Part shown: piece after piece, positions 35,038 to 43,056 of the stretch
Layout: every line of letters begins with the position of its first letter
Numbering within the stretch: position 1 is the first letter of the stretch
Assembly: GCA_016716265.1 (NCBI GenBank)
Contig: JADJWQ010000002.1
Coordinates: 395,001 to 459,000, forward strand
Source of the DNA: Planctomycetota bacterium
Lineage (GTDB): Bacteria > Planctomycetota > UBA1135 > UBA2386
Length of the DNA: 64,000 bases
Reading direction: 5' to 3'
Notes under the pieces: model-generated
Database searches by the model: none
The model's input: the letters and a program-made list of their open reading frames with translations, nothing else
What the model was told of the DNA's origin: nothing
Translations under genes and position numbers: made by a program

Positions 35038-37368
35038 ATGCGCAGACCCACGCCGCTCCACCGCTCACTGCTCGCCGTTGTCGCCGCCGCTGCCCCGGTC
35101 CTCGCGCAGGATGCGCAGAAGCCGTGGGACGCGATGGACTACGGTCCGTGCCTGTGCACGACCGTCGAGGGCTTCAGCGGCGACAACGTCGCGCTGAAGG
35201 GTCGCGTGATCTTCCTCGGCGACCGCGCGCGGCGCGACAGCGCGGGCGTCGTGTTCGACAGCGAGCTGCTGCGGGTCGCCGCGGCGTGGAGCGACGGGCA
35301 CCTCGAGCTGCGCGGCACGCCGTTCGACGGCGCGCACGGGCCCATCCCGCGTGCGACCGGCGCGCGGGTCAGCGAGACGCGGCAGCTCCCCGGCTACGCG
35401 TTCGCGGGCTCGTTCGCGGATCCGCGGCCGCTTCCGCACGGTCCGCTGCCGCGCGAGCACGGCCGGTTCCTCGGCCATTGGTTCGCCGGCGACCGGGTGG
35501 TGATCGGCTACGAGGTCCAGGGGCGGCGCGTGCTCGAGACGTTCGACTCGATGCGTGGTGCCGGTGGTGCGGTCGTCGGTTTGCAGCGGACCTTCGAGGT
35601 CTCGCCGGGTCCCGAGCTCCGCACCGTGCTGCTCGATGCGCCCGGGGCGACGGGCGGTCAGTCGCTCGCGGGCGGCCGGCTCGGGGTGATCGCGTTCTGG
35701 ACGGCGCCGGGCGACGGCGGGGGGCGCTTCGTGACCGAGGTCGAGGCGTGCGGCGCCGACGGGAGCGAGGGGCTCGGTGTGCAGGTCGTCGACGGCCGCG
35801 TCGTGCTGACGATCCCCGCGCGCGAGTCGACGCTGCGCTTCGAGGTCGGCTGCTCGACGGTGCCGTCGGGCGGGTCGCCCGAGCTGCAGTTCGACGACGC
35901 GATGCTCGCGCTCGAGCCGCTGACGCACGGAGGTCCGCGCCGCTACCCGGAGACGTTGCGCACGGTCGGCCGGCTCGGCAGCGGCGACGGTCCGTTCGTC
36001 GTCGACACCGTGACGGTGCCGTCCGACAACCCGTGGAAGTCCCGCCTGCGCTTCGGCGCGTTCGACTTCCTCGACGCCGACACCGCGGCGCTGTCGACGT
36101 GGAACGGCGACGTGTGGCTCGTCGACGGGATCGACGCGGACCTCGACCAGCTCACCTGGACGCGGTTCTGCACCGGCCTGCACGATCCGCTCGGGCTGAA
36201 GGTCGTCGACGGCGTGATCTACACGCACGGCCGCGACGGGATCCACCGGCTCCACGACCTCAATGGTGACGGCGAGTGCGACTTCGTCGAGGTGTTCAAC
36301 AACGACGTGCTGATCACCAAGGGCTTCCACGAGTTCGCATTCGATCTGCAGACCGACGCGGACGGCAACTTCTACTTCAGCAAGGGCGGGCCGGTGAATC
36401 CCGGTGGCCGCGGCTTCCAGAAGATCGTGCCGCACCACGGCACGCTGATGCGCGTGTCGAAGGACGGCTCGCGGCTCGACGTCGTGATGACCGGTCTGCG
36501 CGCGCCCAACGGCATCGGCGTCGGTCCGCACGGCGAGATCACGGTCGGCGACAACCAGGGCACCTGGACTCCCGCGTGTCGGTTGAGCCTCGCGACGAAC
36601 GGCACCTTCTGCGGCTGCGTCGATACCGCCCACATGGAGGCTGCGCCGACCACGTACGACCAGCCGATCTGCTGGTTGCCGATGTCGGTCGACAATTCGA
36701 GCGGCGGGCAGGTGTGGGTTCCGGAGCAGCATTGGGGGCCGCTCGCCGGCCAGCTGCTGCACCAGAGCTACGGTCAGTGCAACGTCTACCTCGTCATGCG
36801 CCAGCAGGACTGGCGGGGGATCACCCAGGGCGGTGTGGTCCGGCTGCCGGCCGACTTCGCGTCGAGCCAGATGCGTGCGCGCTTCGGCGCGGACGGCAAC
36901 CTGTACACGGTCGGCTTCAAGGGCTGGCAGACGCGTGCGGCGCGCGACACCGCGTTCCAGCGCATGCGCCGCACGGAGCGTCCACTGCACCTGCCGGTCG
37001 GGCTCGCGGTCTACACCGAAGGCATCGAGCTGACGTTCTCCGACGTGCTCGACCGCGAGGCGGCCGAGGATCCGGAGAGCTACGGCGTGCAGGTCTGGAA
37101 CTACCTGTGGTGCGAGGCCTACGGCTCGCCCGAGTACCGGCCGTCGGACCCGAGCATCGTCGTCAAGGAGGGCGAGCCCAATCGTGACGAGCTGCGGGTG
37201 ACGAGTGCGTCGCTGTCGGCAGATGGCCGCACCGTGTTCCTGGCGGTCGACGGCATGCAGACCTGCATGCAGATGCGGATCGGCTACGACGTGGAGGCGG
37301 CCGACGGCGCGCTCGTGCAGGGCGAGGTGCACAACACGATCCACTTCCTGGGGCCGCGCCGCCGGTGA
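35038..37368 (+). CDS. Secreted DUF6797-like, propeller-type protein
   Basis: A 776-residue exported protein with signal peptide MRRPTPLHRSLLAVVAAAAPVLAQ. It resembles the large secreted proteins of Planctomycetes/Verrucomicrobia that carry a DUF6797 region followed by a beta-propeller resembling membrane-bound dehydrogenases. Recognisable stretches: DTVTVPSDNPWKSRLRFGAF, TWNGDVWLVDGI, HDPLGLKVVDGVIYTHGRDG, LHDLNGDGECDFVEVFNND and the calcium-site-like DGNFYFSKGG. No enzyme activity is established for this group as far as I know. It is the first gene of an operon. The next gene encodes a cytochrome-like partner, a pairing seen often for this family, which suggests a redox role. Confidence 0.7.
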   Translation: MRRPTPLHRSLLAVVAAAAPVLAQDAQKPWDAMDYGPCLCTTVEGFSGDNVALKGRVIFLGDRARRDSAGVVFDSELLRVAAAWSDGHLELRGTPFDGAHGPIPRATGARVSETRQLPGYAFAGSFADPRPLPHGPLPREHGRFLGHWFAGDRVVIGYEVQGRRVLETFDSMRGAGGAVVGLQRTFEVSPGPELRTVLLDAPGATGGQSLAGGRLGVIAFWTAPGDGGGRFVTEVEACGADGSEGLGVQVVDGRVVLTIPARESTLRFEVGCSTVPSGGSPELQFDDAMLALEPLTHGGPRRYPETLRTVGRLGSGDGPFVVDTVTVPSDNPWKSRLRFGAFDFLDADTAALSTWNGDVWLVDGIDADLDQLTWTRFCTGLHDPLGLKVVDGVIYTHGRDGIHRLHDLNGDGECDFVEVFNNDVLITKGFHEFAFDLQTDADGNFYFSKGGPVNPGGRGFQKIVPHHGTLMRVSKDGSRLDVVMTGLRAPNGIGVGPHGEITVGDNQGTWTPACRLSLATNGTFCGCVDTAHMEAAPTTYDQPICWLPMSVDNSSGGQVWVPEQHWGPLAGQLLHQSYGQCNVYLVMRQQDWRGITQGGVVRLPADFASSQMRARFGADGNLYTVGFKGWQTRAARDTAFQRMRRTERPLHLPVGLAVYTEGIELTFSDVLDREAAEDPESYGVQVWNYLWCEAYGSPEYRPSDPSIVVKEGEPNRDELRVTSASLSADGRTVFLAVDGMQTCMQMRIGYDVEAADGALVQGEVHNTIHFLGPRRR

Positions 37369-39497
37369 CTGGCGCCGTGTCCCGCAGTCGGCTCCGTGCG
37401 TTGGCGCTCGCCAGCGGAGCGGTTCTCGCGATCGCGGCAGTGCATCTCGATGTCGAGGCGGGAGTGCCGCCCGAGGTGGCGTCCGGGCTCGCCTTGACGA
37501 TCGAGCCGCTCGGTGGCGCGAAGCCGGGCTCGCTCGCGAGCGATACCCGTCGCGCGCGGCTGCTCGCATTGCACGTGCCGCGCCGCGAGGCCCCGACGCC
37601 GTTCACGCGACCCGGCGCGTTCCGCGCGACCTGGCGTGGCGCGCTCGAGATCCCGGCGCGCGACGACTACACGTTCGCGTTCCAGGGCTCCGGCAGGTTC
37701 CGGCTGGAGATCGACGGCGCGGTCGTGCTCGAAGCGCAGGGACGCCACGACGAGCCGCTCGCGGGGGCGGCGGTGCGCCTGCGGAAGGGCGCGCGGCAGC
37801 TCGTCGCCGTCTACGAGGCCCCGTTGTCGGGGCAGGGCGACGTGCGCGTGCTGTGGTCGAGCCGACGGTTCGGCTCCGAGCCGATCCCGCCGACGGCGTT
37901 CGCGCACGATCCGGCCGACCCCGCATTGGTCGCCGGCGAGCTGCGGCGGGCCGGCCGGATGCTGTTCGCGACGCGGCGGTGCGGCAGCTGCCACGCGCCG
38001 GGCGCGGCCGCGATGCCGGAGCTGGCGATGCGCGGGCCCGATCTGGCGGGCGCGGGCGACCGCCTCGAGTCGGCGTGGCTCGCCGCGTGGATCCGCGCGC
38101 CGCGCGCATTGCGGCCCGACGCGCGCATGCCCCACATCGCGGCGGTCGACGATCCGGACGGTGCCGTCCGCGACCTCGCGGCGTTCGTCGCCGCGCAGCG
38201 CGGTGCTGCGGCGCCGGTGGGCGATGGTGCCGAGGGCGACGATGCGGAGGGTGACGATGCGGAGGGCGACGATGCGGAGGGCGACGCCCGCGCCGGCGCG
38301 CGCGTGTGGGCCGACCTCGGCTGCTTCGCGTGTCACGGCTTCGCGGACGACGGTCCCGCCGGCGCGCCGCCGACCTGGCGATCGCTCGACCTCGCGGGGG
38401 CGAAGTTCCGGCCCGGGGCGATGGCGCGCTTCCTGCGCGAGCCGGCGCGGCACGACCCGTTCATCCGGATGCCCGACCTCGCGCTCAGCGACACCGAGGC
38501 GCGCGACCTGGAGGCGTTCGTCCGCAGCCGGTCGGCCGGCAGCGTCCCCGCGGTCGCGCCCGGCGATCCCGCGCGCGGAGCGCAGCGCTACGCCGAGCTC
38601 GGCTGTGCGAGCTGCCACGCGGTTCCGGCGCCGGCGCCGGTGCAGCGCGACCTCGCGTCGCTGTGCGCCGACCCGGGTGCGCTCACCCGCGGCTGCCTCG
38701 CTGCCGACGCCGGGGCGCGCGGCAGCGCGCCGGACTTCGGCCTGACGGACGACGAGCGCGCTGCGCTCCGTGCGTTCGCCGCGGACGAGGGCGTCGCGTC
38801 GCTCGGACGCGCGGTCGCGATCGAGGTTCTCGACCGCCAGCTCGACGAGCGCGCCTGCGTCGCCTGTCATCAGGTGGACGGCCAGACCTCGTGGTGGCTC
38901 GCGCGCGCCGGGCGGCTCGAGTCGCTCGAGCTGCCCGAGCGCGCCGCCCGGGCCGACGGCCACGTCGAGGTCGCGCAGCTGCGGCCGGCGCTGACGCAGA
39001 TCGGCGACAAGCTGCGGCGCGACTGGACCGCGGGCTTCGTCGCGGGCCGGATCGAGTCGCCGCGGCCGTGGCTGCACGCGCGGATGCCGCGCCTCCCCGG
39101 GCTTGCCGACGTGATCGCGACCGGCTTCGCGCACGCGCACGGCCACGCGGCGGATCCGGAGCCGGTCGCGGTCGATCCCGCCCGGGCCGCGGTCGGTCGC
39201 GGGCTGATCGAGCAGCAGGGCGGGTTCGGCTGCGTGACCTGCCACGCGGTGTTCGGGCGCCAGCCAGCGGCGTTGTTCGAGGTGCAGGGCATCGATCTCG
39301 GGCGCGTCGCCGAGCGGCTGCGGCCGGCGTGGTACCGGCGCTGGATGCTCGATCCGGAGCGCATCGAGCCGGCGGCCAAGATGCCGCGCTTCGCGACCGA
39401 TGCCGGCCGCACGGCGCTCGAGCCCTTCGACGGCGACGCCGCCGCGCAGTTCGACGCGATCTGGCACTGGCTGCACGCGGGGGCCGGCGGCCGATGA
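37365..39497 (+). CDS. Exported PA14-like / five-CxxCH c-type cytochrome
   Basis: A 710-residue exported cytochrome. After an N-terminal signal segment (LRALALASGAVLAIAAV), residues ~45-170 look like a PA14-type carbohydrate-binding fold (RATWRGALEIPARDDYTFAF, FRLEIDGAVVLEA). Five haem motifs follow: CGSCH ~206, CFACH ~320, CASCH ~414, CVACH ~498 and CVTCH ~623, with distal Met candidates such as DARMPHI, FIRMPDL and ARMPRLPG. An acidic repeat linker separates the first two. The GTG start overlaps the upstream stop (GTGA). It probably accepts electrons from the protein encoded upstream or another periplasmic dehydrogenase. Confidence 0.82.
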   Translation: MTGAVSRSRLRALALASGAVLAIAAVHLDVEAGVPPEVASGLALTIEPLGGAKPGSLASDTRRARLLALHVPRREAPTPFTRPGAFRATWRGALEIPARDDYTFAFQGSGRFRLEIDGAVVLEAQGRHDEPLAGAAVRLRKGARQLVAVYEAPLSGQGDVRVLWSSRRFGSEPIPPTAFAHDPADPALVAGELRRAGRMLFATRRCGSCHAPGAAAMPELAMRGPDLAGAGDRLESAWLAAWIRAPRALRPDARMPHIAAVDDPDGAVRDLAAFVAAQRGAAAPVGDGAEGDDAEGDDAEGDDAEGDARAGARVWADLGCFACHGFADDGPAGAPPTWRSLDLAGAKFRPGAMARFLREPARHDPFIRMPDLALSDTEARDLEAFVRSRSAGSVPAVAPGDPARGAQRYAELGCASCHAVPAPAPVQRDLASLCADPGALTRGCLAADAGARGSAPDFGLTDDERAALRAFAADEGVASLGRAVAIEVLDRQLDERACVACHQVDGQTSWWLARAGRLESLELPERAARADGHVEVAQLRPALTQIGDKLRRDWTAGFVAGRIESPRPWLHARMPRLPGLADVIATGFAHAHGHAADPEPVAVDPARAAVGRGLIEQQGGFGCVTCHAVFGRQPAALFEVQGIDLGRVAERLRPAWYRRWMLDPERIEPAAKMPRFATDAGRTALEPFDGDAAAQFDAIWHWLHAGAGGR
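38232..38285 (+). repeat. 15-bp tandem repeats encoding an acidic linker
   Basis: Three near-perfect 15-base units (GAGGGCGACGATGCG) start at 38232, 38247 and 38262, with a partial fourth. They encode repeated EGDDA in the cytochrome, a flexible Asp/Glu linker between the first and second haem domains. Copy number is likely to vary between strains. Confidence 0.85.
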
Positions 39498-40900
39498 GCT
39501 GCCGGCCCGACAGTCCGGCCGCGGCCCCGCCCGGCGACGCGCGCGCGCTGCCGCCCGCCGGGGGTGTCGAGCGCTGGTCGTGGGCGCTGTTCGACTTCGC
39601 CAATAGCGCGTTCAACACGCTCGTCATCACGTTCGTCTACGCGGCGTTCTTCACGCGCTCCTTGTGCGGTGACGACCCGGCCGTCGAGGGCGCGACGCGC
39701 GGTGCGGAGCTCTGGAGCGGCTCGCAGACGATCTCGGCATTGGCGTGCGCGCTGCTCGCGCCGGTGGTCGGGGCGCTGGTCGATCGGCGACGCGGGCGCA
39801 AGCGCAGTGCGCTGATCGGGCTGAGCCTGTTCACGATCGCGTGCACGGCGGCGCTGGTCTGGCCCGCGAAGGACCCCGCCACCGGCGTGGCCAGCGAGAC
39901 GGCGATCTGGACGGCGCTCGTGCTGGTGACGGTCGCGAACACGGCGTTCGAGCTGATGTTCGTGCTCTACAACGCGTTCCTGCCCGGGCTCGGCGATGCG
40001 GACACGGTCGGCCGGCTGTCGGGGCGCGGCTGGGCGCTCGGCTACGCGGGTGGGCTCATCGCCCTGGTGATCGCGCTCGGCTTCATCGGGGAGCTGTCGG
40101 CGTCGCACGAGCCATGGCTGCCGGCGGAGAACGGCTTCAACGTGCGCGCGACCAACCTGCTGGTCGCCGGCTGGTTCCTGGTGTTCGGGCTGCCGATGTT
40201 CCTCCTCGTGCGGGACCGCGGCGGCGCGGTCGGCGGCCCCGGCGCGCGCGCGGGCGAGGCGGGCGGCTTCGACGTGCGGGCGAGCGTGCGCGAGGTCGTG
40301 CGCACGCTCGGCAACCTGCGGAGCTACCCGGACCTGCTGCGGCTGCTGCTCGCGCGGCTGTTCTACAACGACGCGGTGATCGCCGTGACCGGGCTGTCGG
40401 CGATCTACATGACCGGACGGCTCGGCATGGCGCTCGGCGAGACGATCCTCGCGGGGATCTGGCTCAATGTCGTGGCGGCGATCAGCGCGTTCGCGTGCGG
40501 TTGGCTCGACGACCGCGTCGGCGCGAAGCCGACGATCCTGTGGTCGGTCGGCTTCGTGCTGGCCGGCGTCGCGCTGGCGATCGCGGTGCCGACGTCGACC
40601 GCGTTCTGGTATGCGGCGACCGTCGCCGGCATCGGCCTGGGACCCTGCCAGTCGGCGAGCCGCAGCATGCTGTCGCGGTTCATCTCGCCGCAGCGCGCCG
40701 GCGAGTTCTACGGCCTCTACGCGCTGACCGGCAAGGCGACGACCTGGCTCGGGCCGCTCCTGTTCCACGTGGTGACGTCGGCGACCCACTCGCAGCGGCT
40801 CGGGCTCGCGCCGCTGATCGGCATGCTGCTGCTCGGGCTGCTGCTGGCGTTCGGCATCGACGAGAGGCGCGGCATCGCGCGGGCGGCGGCGGATGGGTGA
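39494..40900 (+). CDS. MFS permease, UMF1/BtlA-like family
   Basis: A 468-residue inner-membrane transporter with about 11-12 hydrophobic segments. Features of the UMF1 group: RWSWALFDFANSAFNTLVITFVY at the start (Ala-x-Asp-x-Ala-Asn-Ser-Ala motif), the cytoplasmic loop GALVDRRRGRKRSALIGL, and QSASRSMLSRFISPQRAGEFYGLY in the C-terminal half. The substrate is unknown; relatives have been linked to efflux or vacuolar amino-acid export in fungi. The ATG overlaps the upstream stop as ATGA and its own end overlaps the next gene by 8 bases. Confidence 0.85.
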   Translation: MSCRPDSPAAAPPGDARALPPAGGVERWSWALFDFANSAFNTLVITFVYAAFFTRSLCGDDPAVEGATRGAELWSGSQTISALACALLAPVVGALVDRRRGRKRSALIGLSLFTIACTAALVWPAKDPATGVASETAIWTALVLVTVANTAFELMFVLYNAFLPGLGDADTVGRLSGRGWALGYAGGLIALVIALGFIGELSASHEPWLPAENGFNVRATNLLVAGWFLVFGLPMFLLVRDRGGAVGGPGARAGEAGGFDVRASVREVVRTLGNLRSYPDLLRLLLARLFYNDAVIAVTGLSAIYMTGRLGMALGETILAGIWLNVVAAISAFACGWLDDRVGAKPTILWSVGFVLAGVALAIAVPTSTAFWYAATVAGIGLGPCQSASRSMLSRFISPQRAGEFYGLYALTGKATTWLGPLLFHVVTSATHSQRLGLAPLIGMLLLGLLLAFGIDERRGIARAAADG

Positions 40901-42464
40901 GCGCGACGCGGCACCGCGGACGCTCGTCACCCTGCTGCAGCGCGTCGCCGAACGGGGAGCGCGGGCGTTCCTGCGGCACGGCGACCGGGAATGGTCGGCG
41001 GCGGAGTTCGCCGAGCGAGCGCGCTGGCTGGCGGGTCGGCTCCACGCGGTCGGCGTCGGGCGCGGCGACCGCGTCGCGTGCTGGCTCGAGAAGGGGCTCG
41101 ACGACGCCGTCGCGCCGTTCGCCGCCGCGTGGCTCGGGGCGATCTCGGTGATCGTCAATCCACGGCTGAAGGCGCCACAGGTGCGCCACGTGTGCGACGA
41201 CAGCGAGGCCGCGGCGTGTGTGACGTCGGCGGGCAAGCTGCTGGCGGCCGGCGATCCGGGAGCCGCGTTCGGCGGGCGGCGTGCGGTGGTCGTCGACGAG
41301 CTCGACGGCGCCGCCGCGGACGCGCCGGAGCCGGCGGTGGTCGAGCCGGGCGAGCCCGCGACGCTGCTGTACACGAGCGGCTCGACGGGTCGACCGAAGG
41401 GCATCGTGCAGAGCCATCGCAGCCTGTGCGACGGCGCGCGGATCGTCAGCGGCTACCTGGGGCTGACCGCCGCCGATCACGTGCTGGCGACGCTGCCGTC
41501 GAGCTTCGACTACGGGCTCAATCAGCTGCTCGGCGCCGCGTGGGTCGGGTGCCGTGTGACGGTCCACACGTTCTTCACCGCGCGCGAACTGGTACGGCGC
41601 GCCGCGAGCGTCCGCGCGACCGGGCTCGCGGGCGTGCCGGAGCTGTGGGTCGGGTTCGTCGACGCCGTGCAGCGGGGCGTCGTCCAGCGGGAGGAGCTCG
41701 CGGCGCTGCGCTACGTGACGAACAGCGGTGGGCGATTGCCTGCGCGCGTCGCGCGGTTCTTCCTCGCCGAGCTGCCGCACGTGCGCGTGTTCTCGATGTA
41801 CGGGCTCACCGAGGCGTTCCGGTCGAGCTTCGTGCCGCCGGAGCAGCTCGCGGAGCGGCTCGGCACGGTCGGGCGCGCGATGCCGGAGGTCGAGCTGCTG
41901 ATCGTCGATCCCGACTCGGGGTGCGTCGTGCCGCCGGGGGTGGTCGGCGAGCTCGTCCATTGCGGTGCCTGCGTCGGCGACGGCTACTGGCGCAATCCGG
42001 AGGCGACCGCGGAGCGGTTCCGCCCACACCCGGTGCGCGGCGCGGCCGGCGGGACCTGCGTGTGGTCGGGCGACCTCGCGCACATGGACGCGGACGGCTG
42101 GGTGACGATCGTCGGCCGCCGCGACGCGCAGCTGAAGATCGGTGGCTATCGGGTCGCGCCGGACGAGGTCGTCGACGTCGCCGCGCGGTGCGCGGGCGTG
42201 GCGACGGCGGCAGCGACGAGCGTCCGCCGCGGCGCCGACGGCATCCCGGTGCTCGCGGTCGCCCTGGTCCTCGACGGTCCGCAGCGCGACGCGCGACGGA
42301 TCGCCGGCGAGGTCGTGGCCGCGTGCCGCGAGGCGTTGCCCGCGTACCTGGTGCCGGGCGAGGTGCACGTGCTCGGGGAGCTGCCGCTCAACGCGAATCA
42401 CAAGCTCGACCACACCGCCCTGCGTGCGCTGCTCGATCAGCGGCCGCCGGAGGTCTCGACGTGA
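40893..42464 (+). CDS. AMP-dependent acyl-CoA synthetase/ligase
   Basis: A 523-residue ANL-superfamily enzyme activating a carboxylic acid to acyl-AMP and then CoA or carrier thioester. Core motifs: A3 LLYTSGSTGRPKGIVQSHRS, A5 FSMYGLTEAFRSS, A7 VWSGDLAHMDADGWVTIVGR, A8 DAQLKIGGYRVAPDEV, and the catalytic Lys in LPLNANHKLDHTAL. The acyl specificity is unknown. Relatives of this length occur in natural-product and exosortase-linked clusters. It lies between an MFS permease and a Nudix hydrolase in the same overlapping operon. Confidence 0.87.
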   Translation: MGERDAAPRTLVTLLQRVAERGARAFLRHGDREWSAAEFAERARWLAGRLHAVGVGRGDRVACWLEKGLDDAVAPFAAAWLGAISVIVNPRLKAPQVRHVCDDSEAAACVTSAGKLLAAGDPGAAFGGRRAVVVDELDGAAADAPEPAVVEPGEPATLLYTSGSTGRPKGIVQSHRSLCDGARIVSGYLGLTAADHVLATLPSSFDYGLNQLLGAAWVGCRVTVHTFFTARELVRRAASVRATGLAGVPELWVGFVDAVQRGVVQREELAALRYVTNSGGRLPARVARFFLAELPHVRVFSMYGLTEAFRSSFVPPEQLAERLGTVGRAMPEVELLIVDPDSGCVVPPGVVGELVHCGACVGDGYWRNPEATAERFRPHPVRGAAGGTCVWSGDLAHMDADGWVTIVGRRDAQLKIGGYRVAPDEVVDVAARCAGVATAAATSVRRGADGIPVLAVALVLDGPQRDARRIAGEVVAACREALPAYLVPGEVHVLGELPLNANHKLDHTALRALLDQRPPEVST

Positions 42465-43015
42465 CCGGAGCTGGCGCGATCCTCGACCTGCTCGACCGCT
42501 ACGACCGCGCGTGGCCCGCGGAGGCCGCGACGACGGCGCGGGTCCGCGCGCTGGTCGCTTCGCGCGCGGACTGCTTCGAGCGCACCTGCTTCACACCCGG
42601 GCACGTCACCGGCTCCGCGATGATCGTGTCGGCCGACCACCGCCACTGCCTGCTGACCCACCACCGCAAGCTCGGCCGCTGGCTGCAGCTCGGTGGCCAC
42701 GCCGACGGCGACCCGCGCATCGACGAGGTCGTGCTGCGCGAGGCGCGCGAGGAATCGGGGATGGTCCACTTCGATCTGTTCCGACCGGGCGGTGCGCTGG
42801 TTCCGTACGACGTCGACGTGCACGTGATCCCGGCGCGCGGGAGCGAGCCCGCGCACGAGCACCACGACCTGCGCTTCCTGCTGGTCGCGGGCGCCGGGCA
42901 GGAGCTGGTCGTCAGCGACGAATCACACGATCTCGCGTGGGTGCCGATCGCGGAGCTCGAGCGCTACACCGACGAGGACTCCGTGCTGCGGCTGCGGCGG
43001 AAGCTGCCCTGGTGA
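42461..43015 (+). CDS. Nudix hydrolase
   Basis: A 184-residue Nudix hydrolase cleaving a nucleoside diphosphate linked to another moiety. The Nudix box is GGHADGDPRIDEVVLREAREESG; the REAREESG half is intact, while the first Glu of GX5E is Pro, as in a subgroup with GGHADGD. The GTG start overlaps the upstream stop (GTGA), which extends the operon to five genes; a CoA- or acyl-AMP-related housecleaning role is conceivable from context but not shown. Confidence 0.85.
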   Translation: MTGAGAILDLLDRYDRAWPAEAATTARVRALVASRADCFERTCFTPGHVTGSAMIVSADHRHCLLTHHRKLGRWLQLGGHADGDPRIDEVVLREAREESGMVHFDLFRPGGALVPYDVDVHVIPARGSEPAHEHHDLRFLLVAGAGQELVVSDESHDLAWVPIAELERYTDEDSVLRLRRKLPW

Positions 43016-43026
43016 CCGCGATCGGA

Positions 43027-43032
43027 TAGCCT
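43027..43032 (+). promoter_or_regulatory. -10-like hexamer TAGCCT before the selenoprotein gene
   Basis: TAGCCT is 24 bases before ATG 43057, in a 41-base gap after the Nudix gene. The same hexamer occurs before the HU gene. No convincing -35 is seen; read-through from the upstream operon is also possible. Confidence 0.4.
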
Positions 43033-43056
43033 GCCGGCGTCCGACGAGGTTTCGCG

